Part shown: positions 54,759 to 63,686 of the stretch, one piece after another
How the letters are laid out: the number at the start of each line of letters is the position of its first letter
Position numbering within the stretch: position 1 is the stretch's first letter
Assembly (NCBI RefSeq): GCF_018860625.1
Contig: NZ_JAHKQB010000010.1
Span: 1 to 64,000 of the forward strand
Direction: 5' to 3'
Length of the DNA: 64,000 nucleotides
Source: Paracoccus sp. C2R09
GTDB taxonomy: Bacteria > Pseudomonadota > Alphaproteobacteria > Rhodobacterales > Rhodobacteraceae
Program-made: the position numbers and the translations under genes
Notes under the pieces: generated by a model
Told to the model about the DNA's origin: nothing
What the model saw: only the letters and a program-made list of their open reading frames with translations
The model's database searches: none

Positions 54759-55841
54759 ATGCACGTGAAATCGACGCTTATCCTGTCCACCGCATTGGCC
54801 GGGCTGGCCTTTTCGGCCGCGGCCCAAGAAGTCAACGTCGTCTCGTGGGGCGGCGCATATGAAAAGAGCCAGGTCGAGGCCTACAACAAGCCCTTCGCCG
54901 CCGAGACCGGCATCAAGGTCAACATGATCGCCGCCGACAATCCGGCCACGCCCCTGAAGGCGCAGGTCGAGGCCGGCAACGTCTCGGGCGACGTCTTCGA
55001 CATCGAGGTCTCGGACGCGATCCGCCTTTGCGACGAAGGCGCCCTGGTCGAGATCGACCCGGCCAGCCTGCCCGCCGCACCCGACGGCACCGCCGCGAGC
55101 GAGGATTTCGTCGAGGGTGCGCTTCTGGACTGCGCGGTCGCCAATATCGTCTGGGGGACCGTCATCTCCTACAACACGACGAAGTTCGAAGGCGACGCCC
55201 CGACCAGCGCCGTCGATTTCTTCGACACCGAGACGTTCCCCGGCAAGCGTGGCCTGCCCAAGAACCCCAAGCGCACGCTGTATCTGGCGCTGATCGCGGA
55301 CGGGGTCGCGGCTGCCGATGTCTATGACGAACTGGGCAGCGACGAGGGCGTGGAACGCGCCTTCGCGAAGCTGGACACGATCAAGGACGATGTCGTCTGG
55401 TGGGAAGCAGGCGCGCAGCCCGTGCAGCTTCTGGCCGACGGAGAGGTCAGCATGACCACCGTCTATAACGGGCGCATCTTCGACGCGATGGTGGCCGAGG
55501 GCCAGCCCTTCGAGGTGATCTGGGACGGGCAGTACATGGACATGGACATGTTCGTGATCCCCAAGGGCGCGCCCAACCCCGAAGCCGCGATGGATTACCT
55601 GAAATTCGCGACCGACACGCAGCGGCTGGCGGATCAGGCGAAATACATCGCCTATGGTCCGGCGCGGCAATCCTCGGCCGATCTGGTCGGCCTCTATCAG
55701 GATGGCAAGACCGAGATGGCGCCGCATATGCCGACCAGCCCCGAGGCGCTGGAGAATGCCGTCATGGACGATCCGGAATTCTGGGCCGACCACGATGCCG
55801 AGCTGAGCGAGCGCTTCAACGCCTGGCTGGCATCGTCCTGA
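54759..55841 (+). CDS. PotD-like periplasmic binding protein, second copy
   Basis: This 360-residue receptor has a signal peptide ending AFSAAAQ and a mature start VNVVSWGGAYEKSQVEAYNKPF. It is clearly paralogous to the preceding gene: DNPATPLKAQVEAGNVS, WWEAGAQPVQLLADGEVSM, NGRIFDA and the closing SERFNAWLASS all recur at matching places. Differences cluster in the middle (VWGTVISYNTTKFEG against YSMVLAFNDDAFSD), where ligand contacts are expected. AGGGAGAAA precedes the ATG. The two copies may bind different amines for one permease. Confidence 0.85.
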   Translation: MHVKSTLILSTALAGLAFSAAAQEVNVVSWGGAYEKSQVEAYNKPFAAETGIKVNMIAADNPATPLKAQVEAGNVSGDVFDIEVSDAIRLCDEGALVEIDPASLPAAPDGTAASEDFVEGALLDCAVANIVWGTVISYNTTKFEGDAPTSAVDFFDTETFPGKRGLPKNPKRTLYLALIADGVAAADVYDELGSDEGVERAFAKLDTIKDDVVWWEAGAQPVQLLADGEVSMTTVYNGRIFDAMVAEGQPFEVIWDGQYMDMDMFVIPKGAPNPEAAMDYLKFATDTQRLADQAKYIAYGPARQSSADLVGLYQDGKTEMAPHMPTSPEALENAVMDDPEFWADHDAELSERFNAWLASS

Positions 55842-55847
55842 TCACGC

Positions 55848-55876
55848 GGGCCGCCGCGTTCGATGCGCGGCGGCCC
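55848..55876 (+). terminator. GC hairpin behind the second receptor gene
   Basis: A perfect 11-bp stem (55848-55858 with 55866-55876) with a 7-nt loop lies between the receptor and the first permease gene, 20 bp before the ATG at 55897. There is no T tract. Confidence 0.5.
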
Positions 55877-55896
55877 CATAAATTCTCGGGGAATAC

Positions 55897-57195
55897 ATGG
55901 CGAACGCAGCCCTTGATCCACATGCAGCCATCGCCACGACCGCATCGGGTGCGCCCGACCGGCTGACCACCGCGGATGGCCGGCCGCTGGTGCGGGCGCT
56001 GGCGCGCAGCCAGTCGAAGGCCCGGCGCCGCGCGTTCCTGCTGGTCGCGCCGCTTCTGGCCTTCATCCTGATCACCTTCGTCGTGCCCATCGGGCAGATG
56101 CTGCAGCGGTCGTTCCACAATGACGGGTTCTCGGCCAACATGCCGCAGATCTCGGCCTGGTTCGCCGAAACCCCTGCGGGCACCGTTCCGGACGATGCTG
56201 CATGGACGGCGCTTGCCGCCGACCTGACCGCCAGCGCCGAGGCGCGCAGCATCGGGGTTGTGGGCACGCGCATCAATTACGACCTTGCGGGGTCGCGATC
56301 GCTGTTCACCTCGACCGGGCGCAAGGTCCGCCGGGGGATCGAGCCGCCATATCGCGACGCCCTGCTGGAGATGGACGAGGATTGGGGCGACCCGCAGCTG
56401 TGGTCCGCGATGCGCGGCGCATCCAGCGCGGTGACGGGCAACTTCTATCTGGCCGCCGTGGACCGCACCCGCGACGAGGCCGGCAAGATCGTCCAGGTCG
56501 AGGAGAACCGCCGCATCTACGTCACCCTGTTCTGGCGGACCTTCTGGCTGTCGGGGCTGATCACCGCGCTGACCTTCGTGCTGGGCTTTCCCATCGCGCA
56601 TCTGCTGGCGACGCTGCCGATGCGGAAATCGAACCTGCTGATGATCCTGGTTCTGCTGCCCTTCTGGACTTCGCTTCTGGTCAGGACGACCAGCTGGATG
56701 GTGCTGCTGCAGCAGCAGGGGGTGATCAACGACATCCTCGTGTGGCTGGGCATCATCGGGGACGGCCAGCGCCTGCAGATGATCTACAACCAGACGGGCA
56801 CGATCATCGCGATGACGCATATCCTGCTGCCCTTCATGATCCTGCCGCTCTATTCCGTGATGCGCACGATCAACCCCTCCTATGTCCGGGCCGCGCGCAG
56901 TCTGGGCGCGACCAGCTGGACCGCGTTCCGACGCATCTATTTCCCGCAGACGTTGCCGGGCCTGGGGGCGGGGGCGATGCTCGTGTTCATCCTTGCCGTC
57001 GGCTACTACATCACGCCCGCGCTGGTCGGCGGATCGTCGGGGCAGCTGATTTCCAACATGATCGCGATGCACATGACCGATACGTTGAACTGGTCGATGG
57101 CGGCCGCCCTTGCCGCGCTGCTGCTGGGCGCGGTCCTTGCCCTCTACTGGCTGTACGACCGGCTGGTGGGCGTCGATAACCTGAAGCTGGGATAA
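55897..57195 (+). CDS. potB: polyamine-type ABC permease, PotB-like, with long periplasmic insert
   Basis: The 432-residue subunit has an N-terminal helix (about residues 45-70), then roughly 130 soluble residues, then five helices of the permease core. Core landmarks are GFPIAHLLATLPMRKSNL, LPFWTSLLVRTTSWMVLLQ, the EAA loop ARSLGATSWTAFRRIYFPQTLPG (parts: ARSLGATSWTAF and YFPQTLPGLG) and GYYITPALVGG. PotB proteins are usually near 285 residues; the extra part lies between helices 1 and 2, presumably in the periplasm. It is followed after 4 bp by potC. Confidence 0.88.
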   Translation: MANAALDPHAAIATTASGAPDRLTTADGRPLVRALARSQSKARRRAFLLVAPLLAFILITFVVPIGQMLQRSFHNDGFSANMPQISAWFAETPAGTVPDDAAWTALAADLTASAEARSIGVVGTRINYDLAGSRSLFTSTGRKVRRGIEPPYRDALLEMDEDWGDPQLWSAMRGASSAVTGNFYLAAVDRTRDEAGKIVQVEENRRIYVTLFWRTFWLSGLITALTFVLGFPIAHLLATLPMRKSNLLMILVLLPFWTSLLVRTTSWMVLLQQQGVINDILVWLGIIGDGQRLQMIYNQTGTIIAMTHILLPFMILPLYSVMRTINPSYVRAARSLGATSWTAFRRIYFPQTLPGLGAGAMLVFILAVGYYITPALVGGSSGQLISNMIAMHMTDTLNWSMAAALAALLLGAVLALYWLYDRLVGVDNLKLG

Positions 57196-57199
57196 GGCC

Positions 57200-58153
57200 A
57201 TGGCAGTTCCGACCTATGCGACCCCGCTCGAGCGGATCTGGCACTACGCCTATATCGCGATCTGCGCGGCGATCTTCTTCTTCCTGATCGCGCCGATCGT
57301 GGTGATCATCCCGCTGTCCTTCAACGCCGAGCCCTATTTCACCTTCACCGACAAGATGCTGGAATTTGACCCCGAGGGGTACAGCATGCGCTGGTACGAC
57401 AGCCTGCTGACCTTCGGGATGACGGCGCCGGACGGTCCGCGCGACCTGTCCTGGTGGGGCGATGCATGGGCCAATGCGAAATGGGTGCAGGCGGCCAAGA
57501 ACTCGATCATCATCGGGGTCTTCTCGACCATCCTTGCCACGGTGCTGGGAACGCTGGCCGCGCTTGGCCTGTCGCGCCCGGAAATGCCGTTCCGGCGGGC
57601 GATCATGGCGATCCTGATCTCTCCCATGATCGTGCCGCTGATCATCACGGCGACGGGGATGTTCTTCTTCTACTCGAACCCGTGCGAGCTGCTGACCCTG
57701 TTCGGGCTGGACCCGCAATGCGGGCGCCTGGCCGGCACCTATCTAGGGGTGATCTTCGCACATGCGACGCTTGGGATCCCCTTTGTCATCATCACGGTGA
57801 CGGCGACGCTGGTGGGGTTCGACCAATCGCTGAACCGTGCGGCCGCATCGCTCGGGGCCAGCCCGCGGCGGACCTTCTTCAGGGTGACGATGCCGCTGAT
57901 CCTGCCCGGCGTGATCTCGGGGGCGCTGTTCGCCTTCGTCACGTCCTTCGACGAGGTCGTGGCCGTGCTGTTCATCGCCGGGCCCGATCAGCAGACCATT
58001 CCGCGCCAGATGTGGAACGGCATCCGCGAACAGATCAGCCCGGCGATCCTGGCGGTCGCCACGCTGCTGGTGGTCTTCTCGATCGCGTTGCTGACCACGG
58101 TGGAACTGCTGCGGCGGCGGTCCGAACGCATCCGGGGCGTCACCCCGCACTGA
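57200..58153 (+). CDS. potC: polyamine-type ABC permease, PotC-like
   Basis: The 317-residue subunit has six helices. The first is followed by FNAEPYFTFTDKMLEFDPEG, a PotC-like segment that starts the periplasmic loop (seen as PLSFNAEPYFTF). Core parts are NSIIIGVFSTILATVLGTLAALG, the EAA loop AAASLGASPRRTFFRVTMPLILPG (parts: RAAASLGASPRRTFF and TMPLILPGV) and FDEVVAVLFIAGPDQQTIPRQMW. It closes the operon. The stop lies 15 bp from the convergent AEC transporter. Confidence 0.9.
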   Translation: MAVPTYATPLERIWHYAYIAICAAIFFFLIAPIVVIIPLSFNAEPYFTFTDKMLEFDPEGYSMRWYDSLLTFGMTAPDGPRDLSWWGDAWANAKWVQAAKNSIIIGVFSTILATVLGTLAALGLSRPEMPFRRAIMAILISPMIVPLIITATGMFFFYSNPCELLTLFGLDPQCGRLAGTYLGVIFAHATLGIPFVIITVTATLVGFDQSLNRAAASLGASPRRTFFRVTMPLILPGVISGALFAFVTSFDEVVAVLFIAGPDQQTIPRQMWNGIREQISPAILAVATLLVVFSIALLTTVELLRRRSERIRGVTPH

Positions 58154-58168
58154 AACGGCGACTGGCGG

Positions 58169-59113
58169 TCAGGGAAGGATCGCCAGCCACATCCAGATCG
58201 TCAGGATCGAGGCCGCCGTGGCGACAAGAACGGTCGAAGCCGCCACACGCTTGGCCACGCCATAGATGTTGGCAAAGAGATAGGCGTTCACCCCCGGCGA
58301 CATCGCCGCCGTCATCACCGCCGACCGCATCCCCGCCACGTCCAGCCCGAACAGATGCCCCAGCCCGAAGGTGATGGCAGGGTGCAGGATCAGGCTGGCC
58401 ACGCAGCACATCGCGATGGTCGCCATGTCGCCTTCTGGGCGATAGCGGTGCAGGATGCCGCCCAGCCCGAACAGCGCGGCGGGCAGGGCGGCCCGCGCGA
58501 TCATGTCGACCGCGTCCCAGAACCCCTGCGGCATGACAAGCCCCGCGTGGATCAGCACGTTCATCGCCATCCCGGCCATGATGCCGATCACCATCGGCGT
58601 GCGCAGCACACCGCTGACCGCCCGCAGCGCCACGCGCCCGATCGACAGGTTCTGGCCGCGGGCGCGCGTGAACTCCATCACCGTGATCCCGAAAGTATAG
58701 AGCATCGGCGAATGGATCGAGATGATCGCCCAGTTCCCGGTCAGCGCTTCGGGCCCATAGGCCCGTTCGGTGATCGGCACCCCCAGCAGCAGCGAGTTCG
58801 AGAAGAGGCAGACGAAGCCGATCGCCACGCTGTCCATTGCGGGCCGCCCGAACATGTATCGCGCGGCGGCCCAGCCCAGGCCGAAGCTGGCGAAGGCGCC
58901 GACATAGAAGGGCAGCAGCAAAGGCAGGCGGAATTCCGAGCCGATATCAAGCCGCGCGATCGAGGCGAAAAGCAGCGTCGGCACGGCATAGTTCTGGGCG
59001 AAGGTCATCAGCCCGTCGACCGCCCCTTCCTTGAACCATCCCAACCGCGCCACGAGGTAGCCGAACCCGACGATGAGGAACACGGGAAGGATGATCGTGA
59101 AGAGGGCGCTCAT
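58169..59113 (-). CDS. AEC-family (auxin efflux carrier-type) permease
   Basis: The 314-residue protein has about ten membrane helices with the inverted repeat of the AEC/bile-acid-transporter fold. Visible are LPVFLIVGFGYLVARLGWF at the start, FAQNYAVPTLLFASIARLD near residue 40 and LARAALPAALFGLGGIL-like ARAALPAALFGLGGILHRY near 215. Substrates of bacterial members include malate and malonate; none can be assigned. It overlaps the MBL hydrolase gene as ATGA and ends the dac-tmk-holB-tatD chain. Confidence 0.87.
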   Translation of the reverse strand: MSALFTIILPVFLIVGFGYLVARLGWFKEGAVDGLMTFAQNYAVPTLLFASIARLDIGSEFRLPLLLPFYVGAFASFGLGWAAARYMFGRPAMDSVAIGFVCLFSNSLLLGVPITERAYGPEALTGNWAIISIHSPMLYTFGITVMEFTRARGQNLSIGRVALRAVSGVLRTPMVIGIMAGMAMNVLIHAGLVMPQGFWDAVDMIARAALPAALFGLGGILHRYRPEGDMATIAMCCVASLILHPAITFGLGHLFGLDVAGMRSAVMTAAMSPGVNAYLFANIYGVAKRVAASTVLVATAASILTIWMWLAILP

Positions 59114-59928
59114 AATGCGTGCACAAGCTCCGGTGGGTTGCTGTCGGTCTCGATCACCATGCCGTCGAAGGCGGGCAGGACGTGGTCGGGCGTCGCGCGA
59201 CCCACGGCGGCATAGTCCATGTCGATATGCATGTTCGTCAGCACGGCGCGCGGATTGCGGGCGCGCGCGATCCATTCCAGCGCAAGGTCCAGATGGGCGT
59301 GGCTGGGATGGGGTTCATGTCGCAGCGCGTCGATGATGAAGACGGGCGCATCCTTGATCAGCGGCCAGGCGGCATCCGGGATCGCGGACACGTCGGGCAG
59401 ATAGACCAGCCCCCCGATCCGGAACCCGAGCGCGGTGATGTCGCCATGCTGGACGCGGAAGGGGATCAGCGTGACCGGGCCACCGGGGCCGTCGATGGTG
59501 ATCTGCCCCTCGATCAGGTTCAGGTCGCAGATGGGGGGATACTGGCTGCCCTCGGGCGTCTGGAAGACATAGGCGAAGCGTTCGACCAGCGCATCGGCGG
59601 TGGGGCGGTCGGCCCAGACCGGCAGGATGCGCCGCGCGTTGTAGACCAGCTGACGCAGATCGTCGATGCCGTGGCAGTGATCGGCATGGGCATGGGTGAA
59701 GACCACCCCGTCCAGCGTCGCCACATCCGCGTCCAGCAGCTGCGGAACCAGGTCGGGGCCGGTGTCGATCAGCACCTGGGTCGTGCCGCCTGGTCCGTCG
59801 CGTTCGACCAGCAGGGAACAACGGCGGCGACGGTTCTTCGGCTCGGACGGGTCGCAGGCGCCCCACCGGTTCCCCAGCCGCGGCACGCCGCCCGACGATC
59901 CGCAGCCGAGGATCGTCGCGCGGATCAC
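59110..59928 (-). CDS. PhnP-like metallo-beta-lactamase-fold hydrolase
   Basis: This 272-residue protein starts MIRATILGCGSSGGVPRLG and has the metal motif FTHAHADHCHGIDDLR near residue 85, then YLPDVSAIPD and LTNMHIDMDY. This is the small MBL class close to PhnP and tRNase Z, which cleaves cyclic phosphodiesters. In many alphaproteobacteria it sits beside tatD and holB as here. GTG 59928 overlaps the tatD stop as GTGA. The substrate is unknown; no phosphonate genes are near, so a PhnP role is not implied. Confidence 0.87.
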   Translation of the reverse strand: MIRATILGCGSSGGVPRLGNRWGACDPSEPKNRRRRCSLLVERDGPGGTTQVLIDTGPDLVPQLLDADVATLDGVVFTHAHADHCHGIDDLRQLVYNARRILPVWADRPTADALVERFAYVFQTPEGSQYPPICDLNLIEGQITIDGPGGPVTLIPFRVQHGDITALGFRIGGLVYLPDVSAIPDAAWPLIKDAPVFIIDALRHEPHPSHAHLDLALEWIARARNPRAVLTNMHIDMDYAAVGRATPDHVLPAFDGMVIETDSNPPELVHAL

Positions 59929-60722
59929 GATGCGGCCTTCGCGAACAGCCGGTCGAAATTGGCGGTCGTCCGCGCCGCGAACTCGGCATAGTCCAGCCCG
60001 AAGACTTCGGCCCCGACGGCGGCGGTCCTGGCGACATAGGCGGGCTCGTTGCGTCTGCCGCGATGGGGCGGCGGCGCAAGGTAGGGGCTGTCGGTTTCCA
60101 CCAGGATGCGGTCGATGGAGGTGGCGGCGAAGATCTCTCGCAGGTCCTTGGACCGCGGGAAGGCCGCGATCCCCGACATCGACAGGTAGAAGCCCAGATC
60201 CAGCGCCGCATGGGCCAGCCCGGCCGAGGAGCTGAAGCAGTGCATCACGCAATCATATGCGCCCGCGCGGTGTTCCTCGGTCAGGATGCGGGCCATGTCG
60301 TCATCGGCGTCGCGGGCATGGATGATCAGCGGCAGGCCCGTCCGGCGCGCGGCCTCGATATGGATGCGCAGGCTTTCCTGCTGCGCGCGCGCGCTTTCGG
60401 CGGTATAGTGATAATCCAGCCCGGTTTCCCCGATGCCCACGAATTTCGGATGCTGTGCCAGCGCGACCAGCTGATCGACCGTCGCCATCGGCTCGTCCGC
60501 AACGCTCATCGGATGGGTGCCCGCTGCATAAAAGACGCCTTCATGCGCCTCGGCCAGGGCACGCACCTGCGGTTCCAGCCGCAGCTTCGTGCAGATCGTC
60601 ACCATCCGCGTCACGCCCGCCGCGCGGGCACGTTCCAGAAGCGCGTCATGTTCGCCGTCGAAATCCGGAAAATCGAGATGGCAGTGACTGTCGACGATGG
60701 GGGCCGGGGCCGTATCCTGCAT
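59925..60722 (-). CDS. tatD: TatD-family metal-dependent hydrolase
   Basis: The 265-residue TIM-barrel nuclease has the HxH of VDSHCHLDF near residue 12, AAGTHPMSV, GIGETGLDYHY near residue 90 with metal Glu, LIIHARDADDD, MHCFSSSAGLAHAAL and VETDSPYLAPPPHRG near residue 205. TatD proteins act as 3'-5' exonucleases in DNA repair. It lies 20 bp after holB and overlaps the MBL gene as GTGA. The family call is firm; cellular role is less so. Confidence 0.93.
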   Translation of the reverse strand: MQDTAPAPIVDSHCHLDFPDFDGEHDALLERARAAGVTRMVTICTKLRLEPQVRALAEAHEGVFYAAGTHPMSVADEPMATVDQLVALAQHPKFVGIGETGLDYHYTAESARAQQESLRIHIEAARRTGLPLIIHARDADDDMARILTEEHRAGAYDCVMHCFSSSAGLAHAALDLGFYLSMSGIAAFPRSKDLREIFAATSIDRILVETDSPYLAPPPHRGRRNEPAYVARTAAVGAEVFGLDYAEFAARTTANFDRLFAKAAS

Positions 60723-60742
60723 GGGCTGTCCCTTGTCTGTTG

Positions 60743-61852
60743 CTACGGATGGGGCGGGGCGGATTGGGCGGGCGGCAGCTGCGCAAGCTCCAGCACCATA
60801 TCCATGACCAGCGCGGAAGGGTCAAGGTTGACCGCCCGACCGGCGCGCGCCCGCGCGGACAGCCGCGCCTGCGCATCGGCCCATGCCCGCGCGGCCATGT
60901 CGTCGGCCGACAGCCGCGCCATCAGCGCGCCTTCGCCCCGCGCGGCCTGGGGCAGGGGCGCACCCATCAGTCCCGCGCGCGCAAGCCGCGTCAGGAAACG
61001 GTCGATCACCGTGATGGTCAGGTCGAACGGATCGCCCGTCGCGGTGGCGCGACCCGCCGCGCCATCCGCGAATTTCGATGCTGCCAGCCGGTCCATGCGC
61101 GGAAGCGTCGCGAACAGGTCCACCAGCTCCTGGTATCGGTCCAGCCCGTCCTGGCCCGCAAGGCGCAGCGCCTCGCCCACGGAACCGTCGGACAATGCCG
61201 ACAGCGCCTCGGCATCCTCGTCGATGCCCATGTCGGTCAGGATATGCGCCATCTGGCCGGGGTTCAGCGATTGCAGCCGCAGCGTCCGGCAGCGCGACCG
61301 GATCGTGGGCAGCAGGCCCGCGGGCTGATGCGCGACGATCAGGATGACCGCATCGGCGGGCGGTTCCTCCAGTACCTTCAGAAGCGCGTTCGCGGCCTGG
61401 GGGTTCATGTCGTCGGCCGCGTCGATGATCGCGACCCGGCGTCCCCCTTCGGCGGATGACAGGTGGAAGAAGGACAGCAGCTTGCGGATCTCGTCCACGG
61501 TGATCTGCGCGGACAGCCGCCCGGCCTTGTCGTCCCAGGGCCTGCGGATCAACTGCAGGCGGGGTTCGGCAAGCGATGCGATGCGGCGGATCTCGGGGCT
61601 GTCGGGATCGGTGCGCAGATCGGGGCTGCTGCCGCCCGAGATCAGCCAGCGTGCCATGGCCCAGGCCAGCGTCGCCTTGCCCACCCCGCGCGGCCCGGTC
61701 AGCATCCAGGCGTGATGCAGGCGGTTGGACAGCGCGGCTTCGGTGAATGATGCGATCGCGGCATCATGGCCCAGCACGCGCGGCGCGTGGCGGGGATGAG
61801 GCGCACCCGGAACGCGGTCGGCCTCGGGGATATCCGCGATCTCGGTCTTCAC
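60743..61852 (-). CDS. holB: DNA polymerase III delta-prime subunit
   Basis: The 369-residue AAA+ clamp-loader subunit has P-loop-like GPRGVGKATLAWAMARWL near residue 50 and the SRC motif in TIRSRCRTLRLQ near residue 180. KVLEEPPADAVILIVAH precedes it. RVLGHDAAIASFTEAAL opens the domain, as in alphaproteobacterial delta-prime proteins. The C-terminal helical domain binds the other subunits. GTG 61852 overlaps the tmk stop as GTGA. The pairing with tmk and tatD is widespread and supports the call. Confidence 0.94.
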   Translation of the reverse strand: MKTEIADIPEADRVPGAPHPRHAPRVLGHDAAIASFTEAALSNRLHHAWMLTGPRGVGKATLAWAMARWLISGGSSPDLRTDPDSPEIRRIASLAEPRLQLIRRPWDDKAGRLSAQITVDEIRKLLSFFHLSSAEGGRRVAIIDAADDMNPQAANALLKVLEEPPADAVILIVAHQPAGLLPTIRSRCRTLRLQSLNPGQMAHILTDMGIDEDAEALSALSDGSVGEALRLAGQDGLDRYQELVDLFATLPRMDRLAASKFADGAAGRATATGDPFDLTITVIDRFLTRLARAGLMGAPLPQAARGEGALMARLSADDMAARAWADAQARLSARARAGRAVNLDPSALVMDMVLELAQLPPAQSAPPHP

Positions 61853-62445
61853 AGGGCCTGCCTGACGCGGGCCGCGACCTGTTCGGGGGTGCCGCGTCCG
61901 TCGATCAGGCGCACGCGGTCGGGATATTCGGCGGCAAGCGCCCGAAAACCCTGCGCAAGCCGCTGCTGGAAGCCGAGGCCCAGGCTCTCGAACCGGTCCT
62001 CGGGGCCGCCACGCGCCTGGCCGCGGGCAAGCCCGGTCTCGGGGTCGATGTCGATCACGAAGGTGCGGGCGGGTTCGGTGCCGATCATCAGACCGTGCAG
62101 CTGATCGACCAGCACCCGCAGATCGCCGCGCGCCGCACCCTGATAGACGCGCGTGCTGTCGGCGAAGCGGTCGGTGATGACCGTCCGGCCCGCATCCAGC
62201 GCGGGGCGTATCAGCCGTTCCATGTGGTCGCGGCGGGCCGCGGTGAACAGCAGGCACTCGGTCTCGGGGGACCAGCGTTCGCCCGCCCCCTCGACCAGAA
62301 GGCGGCGGATCTCCTCGGCGCCGGGGCTGCCGCCGGGTTCGCGGGTCAGGACGACCTCGCGACCCTCGGCGGTCAGCGCATCGGCCAGAAGGCGCGATTG
62401 CGTGCTCTTGCCGCAGCCGTCGATGCCCTCGAAGCTGATCAGCAT
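61849..62445 (-). CDS. tmk: thymidylate kinase
   Basis: The 198-residue enzyme phosphorylates dTMP to dTDP. P-loop GIDGCGKST is at residues 7-15, LTREPGGSPGAEEIR holds the DRX-type and LID residues, and ITDRFADSTRVYQGAARG near residue 95 is the dTMP site. ATG shares one base with the dac stop (TGATG), and its own stop overlaps holB. With thyX and tdk this window holds three genes of dTMP supply, though in separate operons. Confidence 0.96.
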   Translation of the reverse strand: MLISFEGIDGCGKSTQSRLLADALTAEGREVVLTREPGGSPGAEEIRRLLVEGAGERWSPETECLLFTAARRDHMERLIRPALDAGRTVITDRFADSTRVYQGAARGDLRVLVDQLHGLMIGTEPARTFVIDIDPETGLARGQARGGPEDRFESLGLGFQQRLAQGFRALAAEYPDRVRLIDGRGTPEQVAARVRQAL

Positions 62446-63590
62446 CAGCCGGTGACGGCGTCGATGGCGCGTTGGCCCAGCTGCATCACCGCGCCCTTCA
62501 GCCGCCCGAGGAAGCCCGCCTCGGGGACGTCGGCGGTGGCGACCAGCGGGGTCACGGTGTCGCGCGTGCCGGGGATGGTCACGACCAGTTCGCCCAGCTT
62601 GTCGCCCTTGGCGATGGGCGCGGGAAGGGGGCTGTCATAGACGACCTGCACATCCACCTGATCCTGCGCGCCCGCCGGCACGAGGACGTTCACGCCGTTT
62701 TCGGTCGTCAGGCCCACGCGGGTGGCGGTGCCCAGCCAGACGGGGGCCTCGACCACGGTTTCGCCCGCGGGAACCAGGTTCTGCATCGTGAACTGGCGGA
62801 AGGCCCATTGCGCGATGCGTTCGGCCTCTTCTGCGCGGGCGTCGTCGGTTTCAAGCCCGCTGATGACGAAGATGACGCGGCGGTCATCCTGCTTGGCCGA
62901 CCCCACCAGGCCATAGCCTGCTTCCTGGGTATGGCCGGTCTTGAGGCCGTCTGCCCCGATGCCCAGCCGCAGCAGCGGGTTGCGGTTGAAACGGTTGGCC
63001 GGTGCGCGATCGTCGAAGCGGTATTCGGCCAGACCGAAATACTGGTAGTATTCGGGGAATTTCTGGATCAGCAGGCGCGCAAGGCGGCCCAGATCCTCGG
63101 CCGACATGCGGTGTTCGGGATTGGGCCAGCCGGTCGCGTTGCGGAACGAGGAATGTTCCAGCCCGATCTGCTTGCCGCGTTCGGTCATCTGGCGGGCAAA
63201 GGCCTCCTCGGTCCCGGCAAGGCCTTCGGCCACGACGACGCAGGCATCGTTGCCCGACAGCACGATGATGCCCTTGATCAGCTGTTCGACCGTGGGGCGG
63301 TCCAGCTCGTTGAGGAACATCGTCGATCCGCCCATCTGCCGCGCGCGGGTCGAGACGGGAAGCTGCGTGTCCAGCTGGACGCGGCCTTCCTCGATCGCCT
63401 CGAACAGCATGTAGAGCGTCATCAGCTTGGACATCGACGCGGGCGGGATCGGCGTCTCGGCATTCTTTTCCATCAGCACGGTGCCGGTCTGAACGTCGAA
63501 GACCCACGCGGCCTTCGCGTTGGTGTCGAAGGCCTGCGCGGGGGCCGCCAAGCCCAGCACGGCCGCGCCCAGAAGCAGGAATGCGCGCAT
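62445..63590 (-). CDS. dacC: D-alanyl-D-alanine carboxypeptidase (PBP5/6 type)
   Basis: The 381-residue penicillin-binding protein trims the terminal D-Ala from peptidoglycan pentapeptides. A signal peptide ends near APAQAF. The active-site motifs are SMSKL (SxxK) near residue 60, SGN near residue 115 and KTG in GLKTGHTQ near residue 220. The PBP5-like C-terminal domain and a C-terminal amphipathic helix (LGRLKGAVMQLGQRAIDAV) that would lie on the membrane follow. ATG 63590 is chosen because AAGGGA precedes it; ATG 63608 lacks such a site. It starts a chain tmk-holB-tatD-MBL-AEC. Confidence 0.92.
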   Translation of the reverse strand: MRAFLLLGAAVLGLAAPAQAFDTNAKAAWVFDVQTGTVLMEKNAETPIPPASMSKLMTLYMLFEAIEEGRVQLDTQLPVSTRARQMGGSTMFLNELDRPTVEQLIKGIIVLSGNDACVVVAEGLAGTEEAFARQMTERGKQIGLEHSSFRNATGWPNPEHRMSAEDLGRLARLLIQKFPEYYQYFGLAEYRFDDRAPANRFNRNPLLRLGIGADGLKTGHTQEAGYGLVGSAKQDDRRVIFVISGLETDDARAEEAERIAQWAFRQFTMQNLVPAGETVVEAPVWLGTATRVGLTTENGVNVLVPAGAQDQVDVQVVYDSPLPAPIAKGDKLGELVVTIPGTRDTVTPLVATADVPEAGFLGRLKGAVMQLGQRAIDAVTG

Positions 63591-63686
63591 CTTGAAGTCC
63601 CTTCGCATGTTTGCGCCGATGGTTACATCATGCCCCGCCGCGCCGCAACGCGGGGCAGGGGATTGATGCACAGATTTGATCGGGTT

